From Pempheris klunzingeri (Eukaryota > Chordata > Actinopteri > Acropomatiformes > Pempheridae), in NCBI RefSeq assembly GCF_042242105.1, contig NC_092016.1:14584501-14648500 (forward strand): a DNA stretch of 64,000 nucleotides, given 5' to 3'. A program made the translations under genes and the position numbers. The first letter of the stretch is position 1. Each line of letters opens with the position of its first letter. Under the pieces are notes generated by a model, which had not been told where the DNA came from, made no database searches, and worked only from the letters and a program-made list of their open reading frames with translations. Positions 1 through 42,582 of this stretch are shown here, in pieces.

Positions 1-8731
<8,731 letters not shown>

Positions 8732-10461
8732 CCTTGATGCCTTCCGTTGCACCATGACCATGGTCGCCACGGTTACAACCACGGCAACCAGAGCACTTTA
8801 AGGCCTGAGCATGATTCCTACTGTGTAAGCGTTATGCCTGCTGACCGACAGGGAGGATGCTGACATAGAACTGAACGGTGGCAGCAGTGAAGACTGTCGC
8901 TAAGGAGATACTACTGATATGCTGATATGAGTTTATTTCACTGGATGTACTCATAACTACTAAGAGGGTACTGGTCGATGAGTGCCATTGACTATGTAAT
9001 ATTGCCTATGAAGATACTGCTGTGCACCATGTTGCTGACTGAGACCATGATGATCTGCACTACTGGCTGCAAAGAACTGACCTGATCCAAAGACAAAACC
9101 TAAACTAAATGGCAGTGCACACTCCACAAGGATGTAAACACACAAGTGTCCTAAATCATAAACATCTTGCACATGAGTCTTAGCTGGGAAAAAATGTTCG
9201 TTTTGCTTGTGACAAAATGAAATATCTGTATTTGACTGCAGATGTGTATATGGTAAACACAGCCTTCATTGTCTTGTAAATTATGGAAAACTTTATATTT
9301 ATTTTATCAATGTTTGTAGGATTTTTTTTCATTTACATTTTATGTTATTTCTAGAGATTAATAATGACTATTCAGAAAAGTGTACCTCAGTCTACCTGTT
9401 GAGTGCCCTCCCTTATTTGTTCTCATTAATATTAATTGTGTTCTGCATTGTGACTTTTATTCAGGTACTGGGGCCAAGTAGGGCTGTATTTACAGGCAAA
9501 TCAGGAAGCGCTTTAAACTGGAAAAATAATTCAATATTTAAGTGATTTTCATGATTGTAGCATGTAGTTTTATCAGAGTACGGTCAATTTAAAAATGTGA
9601 CTTGAATTTAGACAGGTATGTTTGTGTTTTGTGTTGCCCAAGGCATCAAATCAAATATCAGAGAACTGAAACAGTGCATTATTCTGAGACATTCAAATAT
9701 GTTGTCCATTTGTTGCCTCTTCCCCCTACACTGTCATTTACCAAAGATAATAACTGAAAGTTAGGTACTTCTATTTTTTTCCTTTTCAGAAAAGTCAAAA
9801 AGCAGGGTTTGTTTTTTTTCGACATAACAGGCTTTTTGACTGACTGAAATACAGCATTAAGTTCCATTTTAGTCAAATTTTATTGTAATTTATGTCCACC
9901 TTGTGTTATTTTTATCAATCTACCTGCTGAATAGTTATCATTGTAGTAGTAATAGTTGTTTTTGAAAGGAATAATTGTTTTGATGACTCAAAAGGGTGGC
10001 AAAGTTTTATTTTCACTGTCAATGCAGTAAATTACCAACGGGAGATTTAGTGGGTGAAAATGATCTTGTGTATTTATCATGTTGCTTTACTTTTATTTAA
10101 GACAAGACTAATGGCAGCATTTTCTGATTGTTCACATTCCGGTTTAACAAACTTGTGCCTTTCTTGATTGTTTGAAATTGAAACATGTTTAACTGTTTCA
10201 CTTGGGACAATAAAAACACAACCCAATGTTGCTCTGATGCCAGACTTTGCCGGTTTTGGTTTGTAACACTGCCCAGAAATGTGTGATGGTTATTTCATCA
10301 TTTACTCCTTCATCTCTTATTTTGCTGTTTGTAGATATACCTCATCCCTCTGTTTGCGCTGGGAGTTAACCTCTGCCTTATTGTCCGTTCGTTCTGCAGT
10401 CTCTTCTCTCAGGGGCAGTTTTTTTTTTTTCCATTTTACACTGTTTTTACCAACCAATAAA
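8732..10461 (+). other. b4galnt3: b4galnt3 3' untranslated region with candidate poly(A) signals
   Basis: There is no coding exon after the stop at 8731. The stretch is AT-rich and carries AATAAA at 10209-10214 and 10456-10461, either of which could end the b4galnt3 transcript. The exact end cannot be fixed without transcripts. Confidence 0.5.
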
Positions 10462-12266
10462 TCTCTTGCCTTCATTTCCATTACATTATGTGTACTTTTT
10501 CATAGTTGTTACATACTGTGCAAATAGTGGCCTTAGACAAAATTAAACTTGGGAAAAAAATCCAACTGATATTACAAAACCAAGGTATTCTGGTTCTTAT
10601 TGTATGTCTAAATACTTTAAATAACTTTTAATAAGTGATTAGTGGTATTTCAGATACATCATGCTGCTGAAATACCTCCTTGGTCTCTTCTATATATTTA
10701 CATATAGCCATTGTTGGGTTTAAACATTACATTTTGGTAATTTGACCTTTGACCTATTTTGATCACTTTGTCTGTGGATATATGAAACCTTGTTAAAGCT
10801 ATTTAGATAAACTCTTATTTGTCATCAGTGTGAACAGTGTTTTTAAGGTTTTCATTCAGCTTTTAAACTGTAGTATTCACAGTTGTTGGTGCAAAAAAGT
10901 CAAAGAACAAAGTCAGAGTTGTTTGGGAGGTATTAGCTGAAGATCCATGCGGATGTTGTCCTTTTAACAATGTCAAAGAGAGGTATGGTATTATAATTGG
11001 ACATGTGGGAGGCACTCTGCTTCCCAGTCCTATTGATCCCACACAAGAAGGATTCAGCAATGTCAGAACAACACCCACACACAGGTAACAGCAGAAAAAT
11101 GGACATCCACATCATTAGCTCACAGGCCAATTAACTTCGCTGTGTGTGTGGGTGCTTGGCTAATTTTCATCCTACGTGAATGGTACTGAAAGCACAAATA
11201 ATGTATCCCTAAATATTTCCAGAAATATGGTGAAATTGCAGTCAAAAACAGATTATATTCTGTCACAGGTTCCTCTAGTGTGTCTCCACAAGACAGTGTA
11301 ACGGAGAGACTGTCCAACATGGTGCATGAGGACCATTTTAAGCCTGTACGATGGAGGTGAAAATGCTCCACACTGTAAGAACAACAGTCGGACTGTACAC
11401 TGCACACATTAACGCAGGGATGTACTGTATTTACACAGATGCTCACGTGCGCTCATAAATTCCTTGGAGGCTGTCGACTCCATCCCGTCACCCTCCATCA
11501 TTCAACCTCTATCTTACGGACACACTCTGATGTCAGTCCAAGGACAGCTACTGGTGTGTGTGACAGTGTTAACTGTTTATTATTGGAGAGGAATTCATTC
11601 CAGTCAAGAGGGAAGCCTAAGTATATCTTGGCTCTGACAGAAAATATCTCAAGTCAGTGGCTTAGCTTAGACACACTGTGTGCTGCTAGAGTGACTTTTT
11701 CATCTCTGTGTTAAAGGACAATGTCAAGTCTGCTGCAAATACAAATAGAACTCAATACTGAACCTGAGGGATTCTCTCTACAATATTTCAGTCATTTCAG
11801 ATACGACCAATCAAACTGTTAAAAACAGCAGACAACAGAAATGCTTTGTGCTGCAGTCTTGGAGTAGAAGCCACATTTAGTTGATGGATTTTACATATTT
11901 GCTTCACATCTATTGTGAATATGTGCAAGTGAAACAAAAGGAGAGGCAGCGTGTAGACATTTATTGTAGTTTTTTACATGACAGCATTATCAGGCAGTAA
12001 TATACTGTGTATTCACAATGCTGTTCCCTACTTGAGAACAGAACAAAAGCTACATTGACTTTACTGCCATACAGCGGCAGCTTCTAAAGGCAGAAAGGAA
12101 TAACTGACATAGATCAAAGATAATTCCAGTGCAAGAAAATACTGTTGTGAGGCAAATTTACAGTATGTCCCTGTACTCTTTTTTTTTTTGTATGATGTTT
12201 TTTATTTTCTATAGCTTTTTTATCTCTTCTTTTAGATTTTTTTTGTTGTATTTGCACTCAATTGTA
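10462..12266. other. intergenic region between b4galnt3 and troponin I
   Basis: Only short open frames without recognisable similarity are present. A minus-strand AATAAA (plus-strand TTTATT at 11960-11965) is a possible distal poly(A) signal for the troponin I gene. I see nothing else here. Confidence 0.5.
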
Positions 12267-12272
12267 TTTATT
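12267..12272 (-). terminator. candidate poly(A) signal of troponin I gene
   Basis: TTTATT on the plus strand reads AATAAA on the minus strand, starting only 9 bases past the stop codon. That is unusually close, so the more distal AATAAA at 11960-11965 may be the one used. Confidence 0.35.
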
Positions 12273-12281
12273 ATTCCAATT

Positions 12282-14236
12282 TTATGCATCAAACATCTTC
12301 TTCCTGCCCTCCATACCCGACATGGCCTCCACATTCTTACGCCAGTCACCCACCTCCATGTTCAGCTCCTACAGAAACACACGTACAGACCATCAGCTTT
12401 TTTCTCTTTTTTTCTTAAAAGATTCTGAAAGCTATATGTCTGCTTGAGTAGCCGTACCTTCTCTTGTTTTATGTCCTCTTTCTTCACAGACTTGAGGTTC
12501 GCCCTCAGGTCCACGGACTCCTTGCTTCTGGAGCCAAAGAGAGCTCTCATCATCTCATCTGCTGACACTCTCACCTTCCTCAGAGCTGGCTTCTTGAACT
12601 TCCCTCCGAGGTCTTGCACCTTCAGATTCAATTCATGGATCTAGAGGTGGTGAAAAGCTTAGCTGGTGACTTTTTGTTGATAAAGTATTATTTGTCTTGA
12701 TGTTTTTCATTTAAACCTGGTGTGTCGTGGTGCGTTACATACATCCCTGTGGTTCTTGATGACTTTGGCCTCACAGTCATAGCGCTCCTCATCCACTACA
12801 TCGATCTTTGCATGAATCTGTTTACAGAGATTCTACAAAACAACAGCAAATATCCACCCTATGACACGGTACAAGACCATGATACAGGAATATTGTTTTT
12901 ACATCATCAATCCTGTATGGTTATTTCTAGGATTATAGCCTGCTATGTTTTTTGACTCTCACCTGCATGTCGTCAATTCCTAAACCAGTGAGCTGCAGTG
13001 GTGGAAGCTTCTCTCCCAGATAACGAACTTTCTCCTCCTCTCTTGCAGCCTTCTCTGCCTCCAGTTCTTCCGTCGCACGAGCCAGCAAGAGGATCTGGAC
13101 GAGTCAAAGTTAACATGGAGAAAAGTATTGAAATTTTAATGCAAATTCTATGCATCAGTGCATACAATTATCCTGTTGGTTGACACATGAACATTTGTGT
13201 AGTTTGTAAAATGTGCATATGTTACGTGTTTTTATGAAGCGTTTACCTTCAATGATAGCTTGCGGGAGGCTGAAATCTTGCATTTGGGCTGAAAATAATA
13301 CAGAATACAACATATCACGCCCGACCTTTTCGCTATAATGATGCAATTCAAATATACTTTTTGTCAGATAATTCTCAATTTCCTGTTGTACCTAAAATAG
13401 TTTTTTCTTGTCAAAATGCATGCTGCCTCTATGCAACACCATCAAAAATACATTTGCCCATATGACACAAAACAGCACTACAAATCTTGAGTTTATTTCA
13501 CATTTACAGTATTTTATCTTATTTACTTCAAATTTACTTCAAAAGATCAGAATAGATGCAACACATCAACATTGCTGTTGATGTGAAGACATCACCAATA
13601 TTTTGTAAATTTTGATTGGTAATTTTGGATTTAATTATTAGTACAACTATTTCTTTGAATTTGTTGTATTGACCTTTGTAAATAAGGAAATTGTAATTCA
13701 TTAGACAGTGTCAATATGACATAGTATATCATATAGCTTATATAATAATATGCTGTGTAATTCTACTTTTAAACTTTGGATTTTATCTTGAGCTGTTAAG
13801 ATGGATAACAAGATTCAGTCATTCAAACATGCAACCACATAACTATTTCACAGTTTAGTAAAATGGCAGTATTATTCATGAACACATTATCAGTTCCAAT
13901 AAGTATTTCTACCTTTGCCTCTCCCTTGGGGGCAATGGGTGGTGGCATGTACTGAGGAGAAAGGAATAAAGACAAGGATTTTAAGCTACATTAAGCATCA
14001 AACTCAAATTGTTTTCCCCAATTGTTTTGGTTGGATCGCATTGTGAGAAAGGCAGGCTGTAACTTACATCACTTTGTTTCCCATGTGGAGTATGTTGGAC
14101 CAGGGAAATCGGAGATTCACAAGCAAACAAGAGAGAGAGGTTATCATTCTGAGACAAAATGCTTTATAGGCTAATAAACAATCTCACAAAAATGAGCTTT
14201 TGAACCGTGTGACAACAGAACTTACTTATCAGACAT
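12282..14236 (-). CDS. troponin I, slow/cardiac type (tnni1-like)
   Basis: Inhibitory subunit of the troponin complex, holding actomyosin off at low calcium. Coding exons in transcript order: 14236-14226, 14071-14068 (4 nt, predicted), 13951-13913, 13288-13247, 13094-12963, 12832-12743, 12640-12458 and 12368-12282 (stop TAA). They total 588 nt, 195 residues, near the family length. The ATG at 14236 has A at -3. Seen: CKISASRKL near the N-terminus, the TnT-binding helix with [10 protein letters not shown], the inhibitory stretch [25 protein letters not shown], and the C-terminal mobile domain [28 protein letters not shown] and the ending MFDA are slow-type, while PLQLTGLG and SKES resemble cardiac TnI, so the paralogue is left open. 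It lacks the cardiac N-terminal arginine/serine PKA site. A downstream start at 13948 would also give a full core protein of 189 residues. Confidence 0.9.
14068..14071 (-). other. predicted 4-nt coding microexon of troponin I
   Basis: On the minus strand the sequence reads AAAG, then TGAT, then GTAAGT, so four bases are framed by AG and a consensus donor. Exon 14236-14226 ends in phase 2 and exon 13951-13913 must be entered in phase 0, so an exon of 3n+1 bases is needed to keep the upstream ATG in frame. TGAT supplies this and gives an N-terminus MSDNDYMPPP. The polypyrimidine tract is poor. Very short exons near the start are known in vertebrate troponin I genes. Confidence 0.6.
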
Positions 14237-14244
14237 TGTTGAGC

Positions 14245-16970
14245 CTTTAAGGAAGAAACAATTAGGATGCTGTTAGATCTGAGAGCAGAAAAGAAAATAC
14301 TCCAGTGATAAAAAGAAAATGACACCTCCAGTATCAGAAGATATGCATCAATGTACAAGAGACAGAAATCAGAATGGTATTGAGCAGCAGATGGCTTTTA
14401 TATGTTAGAGCTGTGCACCAGAGATCCTCTATTGAGAAGATGAATAACTCCACTTTGTTATCTAGTTTTAAAAAAGTTAAAGGTGACCTCTCCCGCCTTG
14501 TGTAGTGGGTTTCTATTGGAAATGACATCTGACTGACTGATGTCAAGAGGAGACTCTAGTCAGCAGTGGTTATTCTGCCAGGAAGGTATTCATGGTACCT
14601 TGAAATGAGGGCATAGTGAGACATCTTCCTTTTTTCCAGCTGATCTAACAGCTGGTCTTGTGCCACCTCCCACCTCTCAGTCAGAAATTACTGGTGGGTC
14701 ACCAGGATTAACTGGAAAGCCCTGCTGGTTAATTTAACAACACCTTACTGACTGATAAGATTATCACCTCTGTTGGAAAGGATGATGTCCCATTAACAAG
14801 CACAATGGATCCCACTCTGACACTAAAATATAACATTTGTCAAGGAGGAATAACAGAATAGACATCACAAAATTCCTCACAGTGTACCTGTGTATGCAGC
14901 ATGTGTGAACTTGTGGTCATGCTGGCATGCTTCAGGGTACAAACATGAGCTCCTATAGTGCTACATTTTAATATACAGACCCTTGTGGGCATACTTTATG
15001 TCCGCACGGAAAGACAAGAAAAACAGATGCGAATGTTCCTTCTGCACAAGAAGGTGTCACATTGATTCGTTCAGTAACCTCGGTGTTATGTCAGTCATCC
15101 ACATGATGTGGTATTCCCACTCACTCACTATTAAACACATGGTTGGATTAACCTCTTAGAGACCCAGGGTGCAAAAAAAAAAGTTCCCATCAGGCACACA
15201 GCAGAAACTAAAGACTAAAGACTTTCATTTGAAATATGCACCATGTGAGTGCAACATAAACTGAAATAGAGTAAGTAAGGTCTAAAACAGCGCCCCTCCA
15301 CAAAGCTGGTTATCTGTTGTGTATTCCAATAAACAAGACTGGGAGGCTTCAGCAATACTAGTAGTTCTTTTAGGTTCTACTTTTTTCCAACTGAAGATGA
15401 TGTAGTGTCATTAGTTTTACAGGTCATAAACCAAAGTGTTGGAAAATTTAAATATTGAATATTGTCAGGGGATCACCAAGGATTTATCATCTGGGAACCA
15501 TGAATGTCTGAACAAAACTTTGTTCCAGTCCATCCAGGTAGACGCTCAGATATTTTATAGGATGCATCTGTGTGTGACTTTGCTTCACCCATAAATAAAA
15601 TGTGAGCACAAGTAAAAGTATTAGAATATGTGAGAATCTGACAAACAATAAGCTACCATTCAGACCAGGGGACATCAAGACATTGTTGTGAAGAGCATTG
15701 CTTCACATTTGTCTGACTGTTGGTCATACACAAGCACCAGCTCTGTGTAATATGACCACTGCACAGACTTGAACACGACGTCAAAGTTTCAACTTGCAAT
15801 GCTCACCCATTCTTCACCTGTTTATTTTTCCAGAGTCACAGACAGACTGGAGTACCAGCATGCACTGGGTGGAGACATGCCATGCCCCTATTCACCTGAC
15901 ATGCATGTCTTTGGATTGTAGGAACACACACAAACACCACAGCTGAGACTCAAACCAAGGACGTTTCTTTGATGTGAGGTGACAGTGCTAACCGCAAAAC
16001 TAATATTTCTCTCATTTCTAACAGGATGTTTACAGGTTTATGTGGGATTTCCAGGGTAGCATGCGCGATTGTCTGCTCTGTCGCCACTTCTGTGATGGAT
16101 GAGTCTAAGAGGAATGTATCTGTGCCTTTCTCTCTACTGTTTCAACAGAAAACAGAATATGTTTGTATGGGACTAATCACTTTGGGGCCATAGCGTGTGC
16201 TTGCTTTGTGGCAAAAGTGGAATGATTAAAATTTGTATCTGACTAACTTTTTATTCTTTATAGTTTATGCTTATAGTCCTTCAAATGATTAGAACGTTTT
16301 GACCTTGATGGTGTCAACCTCCTCTGACTTCTGCGACAGTGATGATATGTTTTGTGGGCCTACATGAACAAAAGCATGCTATAAATGTAGTCCCCAACTG
16401 CACAACACAGCATAGAACACAACTTTCTATCTATTTTAGGATCAACAACTCCCTTGTAATCTTTCTGTGTATCTCTGCAATTATTTTACTTACTTTAATG
16501 AACAAGAGGCCAGTAATGTGAAATAGCTGTCTAAGGAAAATGTAAAAATTAGAATGGATCCAGGTGAGAAGAGTTCATTATATCAACACATATAAATGAT
16601 TATATAGGTGTAACCTAATCCTGAGCAATGGCTCCCTCTTTGTAGTTCCAGAGATGGCACAGATGTTTGTCCTCATAGATACAGACCAAAAATACCAACC
16701 TATGATCTGACTTCCCCCACAGGACAGAGGAGACCAGCTGTAGGCTCTGCGACTTAATTCGGACAAATCTACTTGGCACAAAAGCTCAACATCTTGTCAC
16801 TAATAGGCCTCAGCCAGCACCTGTCCAGAAAGCACTGAATTGCATTGTGGGATTTCTTCAGAACAGGGAAAATGTAGAAAATCCACACACTTATACATTT
16901 TTGTATCCGTGTGAATAAATAGGCTAAACAGACTTAACCGTAACCCACGGTGTTTGAAACAAAAGCTGAA
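14245..16970. other. region upstream of troponin I, probable promoter side and intergenic DNA
   Basis: It lies upstream of the troponin I start on the minus strand. No exon could be supported. Part is a dispersed repeat (15836-16010). A clear TATA box or muscle element was not identified by eye. Confidence 0.4.
15836..16010 (-). repeat. interspersed repeat, inverted relative to the copy type at 8348
   Basis: Contains GACATGCATGTCTTTGGA, a degenerate ACTCAAACCAAGGACG box and GTGACAGTGCTAACCGC. These are the reverse-complement landmarks of the same abundant fish repeat as the fragment at 8348-8468. Confidence 0.5.
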
Positions 16971-16971
16971 A

Positions 16972-17044
16972 AATAACATAACATAACATAACATAACATA
17001 ACATAACATAACATAACATAACATAACATAACATAACATAACAT
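16972..17044. repeat. pentanucleotide microsatellite (ATAAC)n
   Basis: About 14 nearly perfect tandem copies of ATAAC. On the minus strand it reads TGTTA repeats and creates spurious short open frames. Confidence 0.95.
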
Positions 17045-17339
17045 GTGTTACCTAGAAGAAGAGGCAAGCCCAGGTGATTCACGTTACGCATGTTCACTGC
17101 AAACCCCAACACTGCCTTTAAGAAGGTGAACGCTTTATCTGAGCATGTAGCTAAGTTTAATACCACGACACGGGCCGAAGTTGACGTCCTTAATTTGTAT
17201 ATGTACGTCTTTCTGATATTTGCAGCGGGAATAGTCGTTACAATGTTAATTTTGTTACTGTTTTCCCCACCATTACATTAGTGTAGCGTTTCAAATAAAA
17301 GTGCGAGTTTACGGGATGTACGTGAATGCAGCACACTCT

Positions 17340-17645
17340 AACCCCTGAGCGCTCATTCATCACGCGCTGTATCCGTATCAAGCTAACCGTCGGCGACATG
17401 TGTAATGAGCTAATGAGTCGGTTGTAAAGCCTCCTGCTCGGCCGTAGATACACATTTAGCTGTAATATCAGCTGAGGAATATTTCTAACCTGAGTCACTC
17501 TTTCCTGCCTGGGTTACGGGGAACTATCGTCTCGTGTTATGGGAGAGACACGGAGGTCAGACGAGCGGTGGGCTGTCAACAGTAATGTCCGAGTAAAACG
17601 AGCCTGCTGCCGCCCTGACAGCTATCTGTTTATATTGTAGCACTG
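17340..17645 (+). promoter_or_regulatory. c2cd5: probable c2cd5 promoter and 5' untranslated first exon
   Basis: Relatively CpG-rich DNA, for example the CGTCGGCGACATG and GACGAGCGG stretches, about 0.5 to 0.8 kb upstream of the c2cd5 start codon. A donor CACTG|GTAAGG at 17645/17646 could splice to the acceptor at 18126/18127, which leads into the ATG-bearing exon. No TATA box was seen. The transcription start is inferred only. Confidence 0.45.
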
Positions 17646-18145
17646 GTAAGGCTGATATTGTTTGCACTGGGAGTATGAAAGATACTGTGGTGGCTACATA
17701 GGTGGTGGCTCTGCAGGGTGATTGTAAAAACATGGCGATCAGGTAGAGCTAAGGGATTCTGACTGCAATGCAGTTAACCTAAGTGGCTTTCCTTGCTAGC
17801 TTTGCTTTGCTAACACAATCTAGCTAACTGACAGCAGCAGTCGTGCTCACAAACGATAGTTGAGAAGGTACATTTGGACCGAGTCGTTAAGATATTGTTG
17901 AACTAGACGTGTTCAATTCTTGTTTAGCTGAGGGGAGCTAGCTTATTAGCTAATGGGCATGTAAATAGGGGAAGGGGCTCTCCATACTGTCAACAACATA
18001 TGCCCCCCAATCAAAGGCCCACTCTAACGTTATACTGTTGTTAGTTACAGCAGTGTTGATCAGAGCAGGCACCGGTTTGAAGCTATTAATACATTTATTA
18101 TTGCTATTAATATGATTTGTTTACAGATCAACTTAAAATTGAAGC

Positions 18146-40316
<22,171 letters not shown>

Positions 40317-42420
40317 CAGTGAAACACAGAGCGTCACTTTCTCTGCAGGACACGATTTGAGTGAACACAATCTCTGCATCTAGCCGTCCAAATATGAGTC
40401 ATTTTTGTCTGCCTTAAAACTCTGTAAAAGATCCAAAGGTTTGGACACATAGAACATAGAACAAGTACTCACAGACACTCAAAAACAGGCAGGCTGTATT
40501 TATATAGGAGTACAGGTATTTCTCTGTGTGTAAAGAGAGCAGTTATGCAGCAGATACAGATATAACTCTTGGGAATTAAATAATCGTAACAGTGTTTCAA
40601 AATGTTTTGGTCATAACAGCCAGAAGGACCCCTCTGCATCCAACTTTTGCTTGTGTGTTACAACCGTCCATATTGAGGTCACTCAAAGCTACAGTATGTT
40701 GACCATTCTGCTGTGTGTGGGCACAAGTGATGCTTGAGGCAGCTATAACTAATTTTGTCTATCCACAGCTTACAGGAGGAATCATTAAATGGCTATGCCA
40801 AAAGGGACACAGTTGTATATCATTGAATAATTTCAAATTCAAAGTCAGAAGTGTTGTGCTCTGTTTCTAGTAACTTCGAGGTCTGTCTGGCCACTCAAAG
40901 ACTGTGTCAACCAATTTGGTGCTCTTCTTCTGAATAAATGAAATAAATAAATACAATAAATTCACCTTGTAAAGCTTTTGGAAAGTTTTGGAGCTAGAAT
41001 CCAAACAGCTCAGACAAACCCGTGATGACATTTTGTTATAATTATCTACTAGTTAATTGATGTCCAGTTATAATGTCTGAATTAGATTTTGTATTGATTT
41101 TGTTGATGGATTATCTTCACAGTATTGTTCACAGGCAGTATCCTAAAGATAATCAAATGTCTTCAGAAAGTGTCAAATAATGTCACAGATCAGTCTCATT
41201 TTTACATGCATCAGTAAAAATCAGGCCAGAGTTACAGGCATATGCACATGTTTTTGTCAAAAGAGCCAATACCGTGTATTCCAGTGACTATACTAAGTCA
41301 AAACTATTTGAATTTTTATTGCTTTTTCTTAAAATGGTAAAATCAAATATCTTAATATGTATGCCTGTTATTCACTTACATCTGGATTGTGTGGGCAAAG
41401 GGTGGTGGGCGTAGTGCCAGAAGGATACAAATGAAACAGACCTGCAGTCTTATTCACATGAGTGGGGTCTGGCACCAGGGGTATTTCATAGGAGAGAGTC
41501 TTTCAGATCTGGTCTTGACTGAATTAAACCATTAGCTGTGTGTATTGAAGCAACTCTTGCTCTACTTCTTGCTGTCAGTGACAAATCTCACATACCTTCG
41601 TCAAGCTTCATCACTGTTAGTTTGACACTTGTGTTCTGAATAATAGTCCTGCTGCTGATCTGTTCATCCTCTACACTCATGTCTAATGCTGGAAAAGAAA
41701 AGAAAAAAAAAAGCTTCTTCTGGTGTAGGTGCCACCTGAAAAACAAAACGGTGTAAATCAGATTAAGTATTTTTGTAACATAGAAATATATGAAACCGCT
41801 CATTTTGCCTGTGCAATGATTTCCTGATGTTTTGACTCACTGTGTCAGAGATTAAGCGGTACTCTAATCTGTGTGATCAGCAGTTTATCAGTTTCGTATA
41901 TTTGTGTCTAATACTTGAATGTACATACTTAAGATGCTTTTGCTTTCTGACTAGCAGCATGCAGACCCATTTTTTATTGCCATGAATCTGTATGCTTGTC
42001 TGGTAAGTCTTGCACAATAAACTCAGTCAAAACAAGATGCATTAGTTCGATCATCTTTGATAAAAAGCTGTGAATACAGCCCCAACTAGAAATGAGTGTC
42101 ATTTGTTTTATAATCTGCAATTACCTCATGCTGTCAGCAACAAAGAAGAGCCCTGACTTATTTTAATTACATTAATCAATTATGTTCCAAACTCTCTTGT
42201 CGATCAACCAATCAACACGGACAAGCACACTAATATTATAAAACAACATTTTCTTAACTTGCACACGAGGCTGAGTTTCCAATCATATCACTGGGAGAAA
42301 TTATTTTCAATTTTCAACGTAGAAAATCCCCAAAGTCACTATAGTGCGCATGAAGATGTTGAGAACTCAAAAATATCAACAGAGCACTGACGGGGACAAC
42401 AACACATTAAACACATCACG
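40317..42420 (+). other. c2cd5: c2cd5 3' untranslated region and intergenic DNA
   Basis: No further coding exon. AATAAA occurs at 40933-40938 (with more copies to about 40960) and at 42016-42021; the first cluster is the likelier end of the transcript. The rest shows nothing recognisable. Confidence 0.5.
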
Positions 42421-42582
42421 TTTCGTCCGACGGTACGTGAACGTAGCATGACGTCCAGCGCCATCTTGAGGCCGCTGCGGTGAATTTATCGTCGCCCGCT
42501 CGTCGCTACGTGTCTCCCGGCTGCGTTAAATCCCGCTCCCCGCCTCTGGTCCTCCTACAGGGACAGACAGCGGCGCTCAGAC
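42421..42582 (+). promoter_or_regulatory. lmf2: lmf2 CpG-rich promoter and 5' UTR
   Basis: CpG dinucleotides are dense here (GTCGCCCGCTCGTCGC and neighbours) compared with the AT-rich flanks, ending at the lmf2 start codon. No TATA box. Typical of a housekeeping promoter; the start site is not resolved. Confidence 0.55.
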
